From Burkholderiales bacterium (lineage in GTDB: Bacteria; Pseudomonadota; Gammaproteobacteria; Burkholderiales; SG8-41), in the NCBI GenBank assembly GCA_022841375.1, contig JALHRQ010000003.1, positions 104,692 to 168,691 of the forward strand: DNA of 64,000 nucleotides. Reading direction: 5' to 3'. The notes beneath the pieces were generated by a model that saw only the letters and a list, made by a program, of their open reading frames with translations, was not told where the DNA came from and did not search any database. Shown here one piece after another: positions 56,832 through 64,000 of this stretch; position 1 is the stretch's first letter, and each line of letters begins with the position of its first letter. The position numbers and the translations under genes were made by a program.

Positions 56832-58244
56832 ATGCATGAATTCATAAAATGGACTGCCACCGAAGCGGTGGCCAAACTGGCCGGGGGCGAGGTGACGCCA
56901 CTGGAAATGCTGGATGCAGCCGAAGCGCGCATTGCCGACACCAATCCGCAAATCAATGCCATGGTGACGCTGTGTTTTGAACGCGCGCGCGCGCATGCGC
57001 GGCGACTGATGAGCAGTTCGCGTTCCGGCCATGCGGCGGGTTTTCTGCACGGCCTGCCGATTGCGGTGAAGGACAACACCGATGTCGAGGGCGTGCGCTG
57101 CACCTCGGGTTCGCGCGTTTATGAAAACCGCATTGCAGCGGGTTCCGATCCGGTAGTGCAGCGGCTGGAAGCGCACGGCGCGATCATTGTCGGCAAAACC
57201 AATCTGCCGGAATTTGCTGCGGGCGGGAATACGTTCAATGACGTGTTCGGTGCGACGCGCAATCCCTGGGACACGCGGATGAGCGCGAGCGGTTCTTCCG
57301 GCGGCAGCGCCGCGGCGCTGGCGGCGGGGCAGGTGTGGCTGGCGACCGGCAATGATTTCGGCGGCAGCATCCGCACGCCGGCGGCGTTTTGTTCGATCAG
57401 CGGGCTGCGGCCGAGCCCGGGGCGGGTTGCGCGGTTGCAGAAACAGCCGTTTAACCCGCTGTCGGTCGAAGGACCGATGGCGCGCACGGTGGCCGATGTG
57501 GCGTTGATGTTTGATGCCGAAGCCGGATTTGATGCCCGCGATCCGCTGTCGCCGCGCGAACCGCTGCCATCGTTTGCGCAATGCGCGGCCCGTCCCGAAC
57601 GTCCGCGCCGCGTCGCCGTCAGCACCGACCTCGGCATCGCGCCGGTGGTCGATCGCGATGTGCGCGCCGGCATCAATGCCATTGCGGAAAAGCTCGCTGC
57701 GGAAGGCGTCGAGGTCGAAGAGGCGCATCCCGATCTTAATGACGCGGGTGCCAATTTCCTGACTTTGCGCGGGGCCGTCTATATTGCCCGCGTAGCGCCG
57801 CTGCTGGCGAAATACCGCGGCGTGTTGAAACCGGAAGTCGTCGAGAACATCGAGTTTGGCCTCGGCCTCAAGCTGACTGATGTGGTTGCCGCCGAAATTG
57901 CACAAGGCGAAATCATTCGCCGTGCTGCAGCGTTTTTCGAAAAATACGATGCGCTGATCTGCCCGGCGACGTTATGTCCGCCTTTTGATGTGAACTGGCG
58001 TTATCCCGAGAGCTGGGATGGGGTGGCCTTCTCCGGTTACATGAACTGGCTGGTGCTGACCTATGCAGTAACGATGACCGCCTGTCCGGTGCTGGCGATG
58101 CCCGGCGGTTTTACGTCCTCGGGTTTGCCGCTGGGATTGCAGTTGATCGGCCGGCCACAGGGTGAGGCGGCGCTTTTCGGTAACGGTGCCTGGCTGGAGA
58201 ACCTCCTCGATTGCGCCCGGCTGACCCCGATCAACCCCCGCTGA
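56832..58244 (+). CDS. amidase-signature-family protein
   Basis: 470 residues. The Ser-cisSer-Lys triad is present: Lys in AVKDNTDV, the Ser pair in ASGSSGGSAAAL and GNDFGGSIRTPAAF. It hydrolyses an amide to acid and ammonia. A 162-base upstream extension is ignored because homologous sequence begins at MHEFIKWTATEAV. TATACT at 56791-56796 is a possible -10. It diverges from the TPP enzyme. Confidence 0.94.
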   Translation: MHEFIKWTATEAVAKLAGGEVTPLEMLDAAEARIADTNPQINAMVTLCFERARAHARRLMSSSRSGHAAGFLHGLPIAVKDNTDVEGVRCTSGSRVYENRIAAGSDPVVQRLEAHGAIIVGKTNLPEFAAGGNTFNDVFGATRNPWDTRMSASGSSGGSAAALAAGQVWLATGNDFGGSIRTPAAFCSISGLRPSPGRVARLQKQPFNPLSVEGPMARTVADVALMFDAEAGFDARDPLSPREPLPSFAQCAARPERPRRVAVSTDLGIAPVVDRDVRAGINAIAEKLAAEGVEVEEAHPDLNDAGANFLTLRGAVYIARVAPLLAKYRGVLKPEVVENIEFGLGLKLTDVVAAEIAQGEIIRRAAAFFEKYDALICPATLCPPFDVNWRYPESWDGVAFSGYMNWLVLTYAVTMTACPVLAMPGGFTSSGLPLGLQLIGRPQGEAALFGNGAWLENLLDCARLTPINPR

Positions 58245-58416
58245 GAGGCGTTGGCGCGGCATTGCGGTGGCGCAAATTTGATCCTGGTTAAAGAAACCGA
58301 AAATAGCCTCTTTTAACCTAGGTTCCAGTAGCCGGCGCTGATAGTCTGACGGCACGATAACAAGGACGGTATGGGGGCCAGTCCGCGGCCTCGGTACGGT
58401 CGAACCCGGGGGCTGA

Positions 58417-60045
58417 ATGTTCCAGAATATTAATGCCCGCACGCGCATTCTGCTGGTCTTGCTGGTCTACACACTGCTGATGTTTGTTCTGGTGCTTTAT
58501 GTGGTGCTGCAGCTGCGCAACGAGGCCGAGGACGACGAGCGCAGGCATCTGCGGCTGATTGCCGAACTCACAGCGAGGCATCCGGCGCAACTTATTGAAA
58601 GCGCCCAGCAATTCCTTTACGCCTTGTCCGGTAATGTCAGTCCACTGCTGAGCGATCCCCGGCGCTGCCATGATTTTTTAAGGGTCTTGCAGCAGTCGAA
58701 TGCATCACGTTACCACTCCATCGGTTTGATCCTGCCCGATGGCAAGCTATTCTGCAATTCGGTTGATCCCGATAGCAGGGTCGATCTGAGTGACAGACTG
58801 TATTACCGGCTTGCAGCGGAAAGCGGCCAATTTGCCATCGGCGAGCACCAGATCGGGCGCGCGACCAAGCGGCATGGGCTGAATTTTGGCTATCCGGTGA
58901 TGGACGCCAACGGCAAGTTGCTGGCCGTGCTGAACGTGGCGCTGGATCTTGCGAAATTTGCCGAACGGGGCGCGATGCGTCAAATGGATGCTGCGGACGG
59001 TCATGTAATGACCATTGTCGACCGCAACGGCATCATACTCGCGCATTACCCCGGTTCGTCTTACCGGATCGGCGAAAAAATATCAGACCCGGTGGTGCTC
59101 AAGCAGGCATTTGCCATGGACAGTGGCATGTTCACGGCTACCGTCCCGGGCGGCGTCAGGCAAATTTTTGCTGTAGAAAGTGTCGGCAACAATCCCGATG
59201 GCATATCCCCGATACGGGTCATGGTCAGTTCACCGGAGTCGATAATCTACGCCGAGGCGAACCGGGTACAGCTGCGCATGCTGGTCGGGGCGGGGTTGTT
59301 GTTGTTGTTGATGTTTTTGGTGATCTGGTTCGGCGCCAATGTCCTCGTGCTGCGTCCGTTTCGCGTATTGCTGGACATGGCGGAGAAGGTGCGATCGGGA
59401 GATTTCAGCGCGCGTACCGGGATGGCGGGCAGTCACGAACTGGCCCGTCTGGGAGGCGCTCTGGATATGATGGCCGAGGAATTGTCGGTGCGTGAGGACA
59501 AACTCAAGCAGGCGATGCTTCAACTCAATGAACAGGCTGTCACCGACCAGCTGACCGGCCTGCCGAACCGGCGTTACCTGTGGGAGCGGCTCGAAGCGGA
59601 ACTGATGCGTGCCCAACGCAAACAGGCAACGCTCAGTGTGCTGCTGTTCGATATCGATTTATTCAAGCAGCTCAACGACCGCTGGGGTCATGCGGCTGGA
59701 GACCTGGTACTCAGGAATATTGCGCACGTCACACGCAAGGTGGTGCGGGGTTCCGACGTCGTCGCGCGTTATGGCGGGGAGGAATTCGTCATTGTGATGC
59801 CCGAATCCGGCGAAGAGGTCGCCGCGGCGCGCGCCGAGGAATTGTGCCGCGAAGTGGCAGCTCTGCGCCTCAGCTATAACGGTCAAGAACTGGGGGTGAT
59901 CACGGTGTCGGTGGGTGTGGTGTGCAGCCATCAAAATACGCAAAGTGCTGAACAACTGGTTCGCCTGGCAGATCAAGCGATGTATGAGGCCAAACAGGGG
60001 GGGCGCAATCGTATTGTGCTGAAGCGCCTGGACGCCGCCACCTGA
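58417..60045 (+). CDS. membrane-bound diguanylate cyclase (sensor-HAMP-GGDEF)
   Basis: 542 residues. Two transmembrane helices (about 10-33 and 286-308) enclose a periplasmic Cache-like sensor; a HAMP segment (RPFRVLLDMAEKVRSGDFSAR) leads to the GGDEF domain with FDIDLFKQLNDRWGH and the active-site GGEEF. The product-inhibition I-site RxxD (RGSD) lies five residues before it. It synthesises cyclic di-GMP. The downstream PilZ-like protein may be a receiver. Confidence 0.93.
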   Translation: MFQNINARTRILLVLLVYTLLMFVLVLYVVLQLRNEAEDDERRHLRLIAELTARHPAQLIESAQQFLYALSGNVSPLLSDPRRCHDFLRVLQQSNASRYHSIGLILPDGKLFCNSVDPDSRVDLSDRLYYRLAAESGQFAIGEHQIGRATKRHGLNFGYPVMDANGKLLAVLNVALDLAKFAERGAMRQMDAADGHVMTIVDRNGIILAHYPGSSYRIGEKISDPVVLKQAFAMDSGMFTATVPGGVRQIFAVESVGNNPDGISPIRVMVSSPESIIYAEANRVQLRMLVGAGLLLLLMFLVIWFGANVLVLRPFRVLLDMAEKVRSGDFSARTGMAGSHELARLGGALDMMAEELSVREDKLKQAMLQLNEQAVTDQLTGLPNRRYLWERLEAELMRAQRKQATLSVLLFDIDLFKQLNDRWGHAAGDLVLRNIAHVTRKVVRGSDVVARYGGEEFVIVMPESGEEVAAARAEELCREVAALRLSYNGQELGVITVSVGVVCSHQNTQSAEQLVRLADQAMYEAKQGGRNRIVLKRLDAAT

Positions 60046-60060
60046 GGTGGTGGATCAATC

Positions 60061-60086
60061 AAAAAAAACCCCGGCTCGCGCCGGGG
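60061..60086 (-). terminator. intrinsic terminator (minus strand)
   Basis: CCCCGGC / GCCGGGG stem with a 4-base loop; read on the minus strand it is followed by eight T, whereas the plus-strand side lacks a T-run. It therefore ends a minus-strand transcript and not the diguanylate cyclase mRNA. Confidence 0.85.
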
Positions 60087-60136
60087 TAAACAGGGGTTCT
60101 TTGCGGTGCGACCTGCTCGGAGGAAGCTAATCTCGT
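60061..60136 (-). ncRNA. candidate sigma-54-dependent small RNA
   Basis: About 75 nt on the minus strand, from a start 12 bases after the -12 GC (near 60135) to an intrinsic terminator. The 5' part contains AGCTTCCTCCGAGCAGG, a CCUCC segment complementary to Shine-Dalgarno sequences, followed by an unpaired-looking AAAGAACCCC stretch and the terminator stem. No ORF of useful size with a ribosome site is inside. An attenuated leader of an unknown mRNA is the alternative, but no minus-strand gene lies downstream. Confidence 0.6.
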
Positions 60137-60146
60137 CATTTAAAGA

Positions 60147-60161
60147 GCAGATCGCGTGCCA
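60147..60161 (-). promoter_or_regulatory. sigma-54 (-24/-12) promoter
   Basis: On the minus strand TGGCACGCGATCTGC gives GG-N10-GC with the full consensus TGGCACG and TGC. The match is nearly complete to TGGCACGN4TTGC (one T to C). Confidence 0.75.
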
Positions 60162-60178
60162 GAAATAATTATCAATAA

Positions 60179-60191
60179 AATCAATGGCTTG
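60179..60191 (+). promoter_or_regulatory. candidate IHF binding site
   Basis: AATCAATGGCTTG fits the IHF consensus WATCAANNNNTTR exactly. It lies about 50 bases upstream of the predicted start, the usual place for IHF at a sigma-54 promoter. Confidence 0.6.
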
Positions 60192-60476
60192 GAGTAATAT
60201 TTCAGCAGCGCTTTGTCGCCAATCCCCGACAGCCCATGGTTGCGGTTGCCAAGCCCCTGTTTTGCAATAAATTTTTTGTCTCTGCGCGGAGACGGCCGGG
60301 TGCCGTTGAACCTGTGCAAAAGTTCACGCCGGAGAATCGCCGACAACGTCCGGAATTCGACGGATCATGGCGACTGAATACCGCCTGTCCGGCTTAGCCG
60401 TGCGCTGGTCGTGGTGGGCGTCGGGTACGGGAGTTGCTCGCAGTTGTAAGGGAAGTACCAGGCAAGGAGAATGATC

Positions 60477-60629
60477 ATGAGCGTGTTGCTGATTGTGCTG
60501 GCGGTATTTTTCGGATTGGTGGTGTGGTGTACCGGTATCCGGTTATGCCGGATGCTGCCGCCGATGGTTCAGGCCAGGCGTGCCGCTGCAATCCGTTCTT
60601 CGCAAGCCATGACGGTTCGCAAGCAGTGA
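60477..60629 (+). CDS. small single-pass membrane protein, 50 residues
   Basis: AAGGAG (60464-60469) stands 7 bases before ATG 60477. The product begins MSVLLIVLAVFFGLVVWC, one transmembrane helix, followed by a basic cytoplasmic tail (RLCRMLPPMVQARRAAA). The stop overlaps the MFS start as GTGA, so the genes are coupled. No homologous family is known to me. It may be a small partner of the transporter (inference). Confidence 0.7.
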   Translation: MSVLLIVLAVFFGLVVWCTGIRLCRMLPPMVQARRAAAIRSSQAMTVRKQ

Positions 60630-61933
60630 CGGAACCGGTCGCCAGCGGTCTGGCAGCCGGCGTGCGGCCGCGCGAGTTGTGGTCGTGGGCGATGTATGAC
60701 TTTGCCAACTCGGGCTACACCACGGTGGTCATCACCGCGGTGTTCAGCGCCTATTTTGTCGCCGAGGTGGCGGGCAACGCGCCGTGGGCGACGTTTGCGT
60801 GGACCGCGGCACTGGCGGTCTCCTATGCGCTGATCATGCTCACTGCGCCGCTGCTCGGCGCCTGGGCGGATGCCCATGCCGCAAAAAAACGCCTGCTGGC
60901 CGCCACCACCTTCGGTTGCGTGGCTTTTACCGCAGCGCTGGCGTTGATCGGGCAGGGCGATGTCGCGCTGGCGATTGCGCTGATCATCGTATCGAATTTT
61001 TTCTTCGGTTCCGGTGAAAACCTGATTGCCGCTTTTTTGCCGGAGATCGCCCGCGGCGAGGCGCTGGGGCGCGTTTCGGGTTGGGGCTGGGGGCTGGGTT
61101 ATCTCGGCGGGCTGGCGGCGCTGGGCCTGTGCCTCGCCTATGTCAGTCATGCACAGGGCGCGGGCGAGCCGGCCACCGCGTTCGTGCCGGTGACCATGCT
61201 GATTACGGCGCTGATATTTGCGTTGGCCAGTTTGCCGACGTTCCTGTTCCTGCGCGAACGCGCGCAGCCGCAGACAGGTACCAGCGTTTCGATCTGCGCA
61301 GCATTTGCCGGACTGGCGGAAACCCTGCGCACCGCCCATCGCTATCGCGACCTGCGCCGTTTTCTGATTTGCCTGACTTTTTACCAAGCGGGCATTCAGA
61401 CGGTGATCGCGCTGGCGGCGATTTATGCCCAGCAGGCGATGGGTTTCACCACGCGCGACACGATATTGCTGATTCTTGTGGTCAACGTGACCGCGGCGAT
61501 CGGTGCCCTGCTGTTCGGTTATCTGCAGGATCGCGCGGGCCATGTGCGCGCGATCGGGATTATTCTGGTGTGCTGGGTTGTTACCGTATTACTGGCCTGG
61601 CGCGCGACGGACGCGGCGGTGTTCTGGCTGGCGGCGAATGGTGTCGGCCTGTGCCTCGGTTCCAGCCAGTCGGCGGGCCGCGCGCTGGTTGGCTATTTCA
61701 GCCCGCCGGGACGACAGGCCGAGTTTTTCGGCCTGTGGGGGCTGGCGGTCAAATGTTCCTCCATCCTCGGCCCGCTGAGCTATGGTGTGGTGTCGTGGCT
61801 GACCGGTGGTGATCACCGGTTGGCGATTTTGCTGACTGGCGCTTATTTTGTCGCGGGCTTGCTGCTACTGTCGGGTATCGACGCAGAACGCGGGCGCAAT
61901 GCGGCGCTGCACGACGGCCGGGGCACGATTTGA
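60626..61933 (+). CDS. MFS transporter, UMF1/Atg22-like
   Basis: 435 residues, about 12 hydrophobic helices. SWAMYDFANSGYTTVV at the N-terminus and GSGENLIAAFLPEIA are typical of the UMF1/Atg22 branch of the MFS. The start is the GTG at 60626, within the stop of the small gene; the longer open frame from 60434 is in conflict with it. The substrate is unknown. Confidence 0.88.
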   Translation: MTEPVASGLAAGVRPRELWSWAMYDFANSGYTTVVITAVFSAYFVAEVAGNAPWATFAWTAALAVSYALIMLTAPLLGAWADAHAAKKRLLAATTFGCVAFTAALALIGQGDVALAIALIIVSNFFFGSGENLIAAFLPEIARGEALGRVSGWGWGLGYLGGLAALGLCLAYVSHAQGAGEPATAFVPVTMLITALIFALASLPTFLFLRERAQPQTGTSVSICAAFAGLAETLRTAHRYRDLRRFLICLTFYQAGIQTVIALAAIYAQQAMGFTTRDTILLILVVNVTAAIGALLFGYLQDRAGHVRAIGIILVCWVVTVLLAWRATDAAVFWLAANGVGLCLGSSQSAGRALVGYFSPPGRQAEFFGLWGLAVKCSSILGPLSYGVVSWLTGGDHRLAILLTGAYFVAGLLLLSGIDAERGRNAALHDGRGTI

Positions 61934-61997
61934 ACAGGATTTTCAAAAAACCACGTCTGCCGCTGTATGGGGCGGCGGCAATAGCCAGGGGAATGTG

Positions 61998-63557
61998 ATG
62001 CTCAGTTTTCTGACCGGGAACAAGGTTGATCACCAGATGGCCGATATCAAAAAGGCCAGGGAGATCATTGCCGAACTGCCTGCGGATCCGTTGAAGGCAT
62101 TGGCCGATATCACGCAATGGCTGGAAAGCCTGCGTGATACCAAGGCCTTCAAGGTTGACCGCCTGTTCGAGAACATTGATCTGCTCGACGCGGCGGCGAA
62201 GAGTCACCAGCGCAAGCTGGGCCAGGATTATTTTGCAACGGCACGCCAGCAAAAATTCCAGGAAAACCGGCTGTGGGCCAGCAGCTTCACGTTCTGTAAA
62301 GCGTTGAGCGAGGCGTATCTCGAATGCGTGGCGCGGTTTGATAACACGCAGACCGGCGGCACCGCAATCCGCAAAAACCTGCCGATCATCGTGGCGCGCG
62401 CCTTGCGTGCGCTGACGCTGCAGCTGAAATGGGTGCTGGTGCGTTATGGTCCGGTCGATCCGCAAGTGTGGTCTGACATCGGACGGCTCTATCAGTTCGC
62501 CGAAGCCACCGGGTTTGCCGCAAGCACGGTGGCGATCTATCCCGGATCGCATGGCGGCGGTTCGGTACACCAGGAGTTTCTGAAGGCGGTGATGCTCAGC
62601 GCATCATCGACCGACGGCTTGAGCCCCATGCACCAGGAGCTCGCCGAACGCGCGGTGGCACATTTTTCCCCCGGCTTTCGCATCGCGCGCGAGCCTGGTT
62701 CCGGCTGCGGTTATTGTTTCGACATTGCCAATGGCAAACCGCCGTTCCGGGTGATCGGTGGCACCCTGCATTCGTCACCGACGGCGCGTTTTTTTGGCGC
62801 TGGTGACGCCCTCGCGCAACTGACCCGTGTTGAATCGGTGATCCGCGAGACCGGTGCGATTCCGTCGGATGTGCATCTCGGCGGCGTGTATGACAACGAT
62901 ACGGTGCTGCCGGTATTGCGCCACTTGATCTCTTATTGGTCCGATGATGCGCCGGCGCGCAGCGCTCAGCGCCGGCCGACCGCGACGCGGATGACCGTGC
63001 TCCACGGCATGGCGGAAATTCTCGGCGCGCTCGATCCCGTGAACAGCGACGCGCTGGATTTCAGCGATCCGGGCGAGGCTGAAAATACCGCCGAGAGCTG
63101 GATTGTCGAAAATGTCAGCGACGGCGGATATGGCGCGATTATTCCCGCCGCCAAAAGCGACTGGGTGCGTGTCGGTGCGCTGATCGGCGTCAAAACCGAA
63201 GTCGCCAAACACTGGGGCATCGGCATCATCCGCCGGGTGAGCCGCGATGAACACCAGCAGCGCCGCGTCGGCATCCAGCTGCTGTCCAAGCTGGCCATTC
63301 CGGTGCGCATCGGCAAATCGGCTGGCATGTTTGCGTCGTCTTCCTCCGAACCCACCGATTCAGCGCTGCTGTTGGCCACCACACCCGACAGCAACGGCGA
63401 AGTCGGCGTGGTCTTGCGCGAAGGCATTTACAACTCGCGCGACAGCATCGACATGGTCGTCAACAACAAGCCTTATCTGCTGATGCCGTCGCGTCTTGCC
63501 GAAGGTGGCGAGGATTTCGACTGGGCGATGTTCAAGGTCATGCAGCGGTCGAGTTGA
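61998..63557 (+). CDS. large protein with PilZ-like C-terminal region
   Basis: 519 residues, soluble, no signal peptide. The first 300 residues are mainly helical and unknown to me. The C-terminal part has WIVENVSDGGYGAIIP and WGIGIIRRVSRDEHQQRRVG, resembling a PilZ domain (D/NxSxxG followed by a beta-barrel) though the RxxxR motif is not clearly placed. The nearby diguanylate cyclase makes cyclic di-GMP binding plausible (inference). It starts 64 bases after the MFS stop. Confidence 0.7.
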   Translation: MLSFLTGNKVDHQMADIKKAREIIAELPADPLKALADITQWLESLRDTKAFKVDRLFENIDLLDAAAKSHQRKLGQDYFATARQQKFQENRLWASSFTFCKALSEAYLECVARFDNTQTGGTAIRKNLPIIVARALRALTLQLKWVLVRYGPVDPQVWSDIGRLYQFAEATGFAASTVAIYPGSHGGGSVHQEFLKAVMLSASSTDGLSPMHQELAERAVAHFSPGFRIAREPGSGCGYCFDIANGKPPFRVIGGTLHSSPTARFFGAGDALAQLTRVESVIRETGAIPSDVHLGGVYDNDTVLPVLRHLISYWSDDAPARSAQRRPTATRMTVLHGMAEILGALDPVNSDALDFSDPGEAENTAESWIVENVSDGGYGAIIPAAKSDWVRVGALIGVKTEVAKHWGIGIIRRVSRDEHQQRRVGIQLLSKLAIPVRIGKSAGMFASSSSEPTDSALLLATTPDSNGEVGVVLREGIYNSRDSIDMVVNNKPYLLMPSRLAEGGEDFDWAMFKVMQRSS

Positions 63558-63773
63558 AGGTTTGGCTGCCCAGGCTCTTATTTTCAAGTAGTTGATTTTA
63601 TTGAATTAAATTTTCCCGGTTGCGGAGTCCGGAGGACTAATTCACCGCGGCTTGCGTTGCATCAAATTTCCTGCCCTGACGACTTTGATAATGGCTGCAA
63701 GTCGGAGCCATCGGTTCACCGTTTGCTGCGATGGTGCCGAAACAACAATAATGATCAGAAGAAGGAAAACGCC
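63558..63773. other. spacer before the cytochrome gene
   Basis: 216 bases without an ORF. AT-rich at 63580-63615; GAAGGAAA at 63759-63766 is the ribosome site of the next gene. Nothing else recognised. Confidence 0.5.
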
Positions 63774-64000
63774 ATGTTGAAAAAACTCATTACCGCACTT
63801 GCAGTTGCTGCTGCAATCACTGCCCCCGCGCTCGCGCAAAACGTGACCTATACCAAGGACATCGCGCCTGTTTTCAAGGAGTTTTGTTCTGAATGCCATG
63901 GCGAGGGTACGCCGCTGTTTAAGGAATTCAAGAAGCAGGAAGAAAAGTTCACCAAGGAAAAGACCGGTCCGCGCATGGACTCCTATCCTTTGCTGATCAC
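63774..64000 (+). CDS. c-type cytochrome-like protein (partial, C-terminus off the window)
   Basis: 75 codons visible. Signal peptide MLKKLITALAVAAAITAPALAQ, then NVTYTKDIAPVFKEFCSECH with one CxxCH haem site. It is exported and probably haem-bearing. GAAGGA precedes the ATG. The frame stays open at base 64000. Confidence 0.85.
   Translation, partial: MLKKLITALAVAAAITAPALAQNVTYTKDIAPVFKEFCSECHGEGTPLFKEFKKQEEKFTKEKTGPRMDSYPLLI

Larger units (their letters stand above)
60046..60476. other. 430-base intergenic region carrying a small-RNA locus
   Basis: No supported protein gene. It holds a terminator and a sigma-54 promoter on the minus strand (60061-60191, listed separately), a dyad GTCTC-N6-GAGAC at about 60279-60294 and a second one, TGAAC-N10-GTTCA, about 30 bases further on. 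Either dyad could be an enhancer site for a sigma-54 activator (inference). The stretch 60330-60470 shows nothing recognisable except the AAGGAG ahead of the next gene. Confidence 0.6.

Noticed and set aside
56718..57905. N-terminal extension of the TPP enzyme to 961 codons
   Set aside because: The extra 396 codons are antisense to a complete amidase gene and resemble no domain.
58262..58325. GGTTAAAGA / TCTTTTAACC inverted repeat before the diguanylate cyclase
   Set aside because: Arms differ by a one-base insertion and there is no T-run or promoter context; too weak to call an operator or terminator.
60140..60346. 68-codon minus-strand frame over the sigma-54 promoter and IHF site
   Set aside because: No ribosome site, no family; it ends within the promoter and its hydrophobic end comes from the AT-rich stretch.

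Overview
The window is a GC-rich chromosomal stretch from a betaproteobacterium, most likely Burkholderiales or a close relative. The evidence is the ribF-ileS-lspA-ispH block, the minor-pilin operon beside it, a CysB-cysI-DUF934 sulfur locus, and a very large set of Bug-type periplasmic binding proteins (orphan TctC homologues). No rRNA, insertion sequence, prophage or CRISPR array is visible. There is one tRNA gene.

Layout. (1) 1-937: the end of a Bug gene, cut by the window edge. (2) 1029-5588: cysB diverging from cysI, a DUF934 gene, a sirohaem-type uroporphyrinogen methyltransferase and a SufU/NifU-like scaffold, forming a compact assimilatory sulfite reduction unit without cysH/cysD/cysN. 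(3) 5698-10995: ribF, ileS, lspA, ispH. (4) 10996-19737, minus strand: pilE-fimT-pilV-pilW-pilX-pilY1 ending in a TonB-like gene that overlaps pilY1 by one base. (5) 19966-20541: a Fur-family regulator, tRNA-Thr(CGT) and a strong terminator. (6) 20604-58244: a catabolic region of about 37 kb in which eleven Bug genes alternate with enzymes for organic and acyl-CoA acids (SDR, acyl-CoA dehydrogenase, class II aldolase, hydrolases, two MmgE/PrpD, RidA, two SMP-30 lactonases, acyl-CoA ligase, Gfo/Idh, amidohydrolase, Asp/Glu racemase, enolase-superfamily enzyme, carbonic anhydrase, HIBADH, ornithine-cyclodeaminase-like protein, TPP enzyme, amidase). No TctA or TctB membrane partner is present. 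(7) 58417-64000: a diguanylate cyclase, a small-RNA locus, a two-gene membrane unit (50-residue protein plus MFS transporter), a large protein with a PilZ-like C-terminus and the start of a c-type cytochrome.

How the genes work together. CysB probably controls sulfite reductase, and the methyltransferase supplies sirohaem for it. The pilin operon builds the type IV pilus tip. In the catabolic region each Bug protein probably binds a carboxylate whose breakdown enzymes lie next to it, but uptake must use membrane subunits encoded elsewhere, or the proteins act as sensors.

Most interesting findings: a probable sigma-54-driven small RNA at about 60061-60136 (minus), with a -24/-12 element, an upstream IHF consensus site and a terminator; a frameshifted GxxExxY gene enclosed by inverted arrays of CACAGAG with a 9-base period (54560-55008); an 18-base AT-rich sequence repeated in three intergenic spaces; a degenerate HtrA-like protein that lost all three catalytic residues; an SDR with TxxxR in place of YxxxK; and a tandem-repeat insertion within the VWA part of PilY1.
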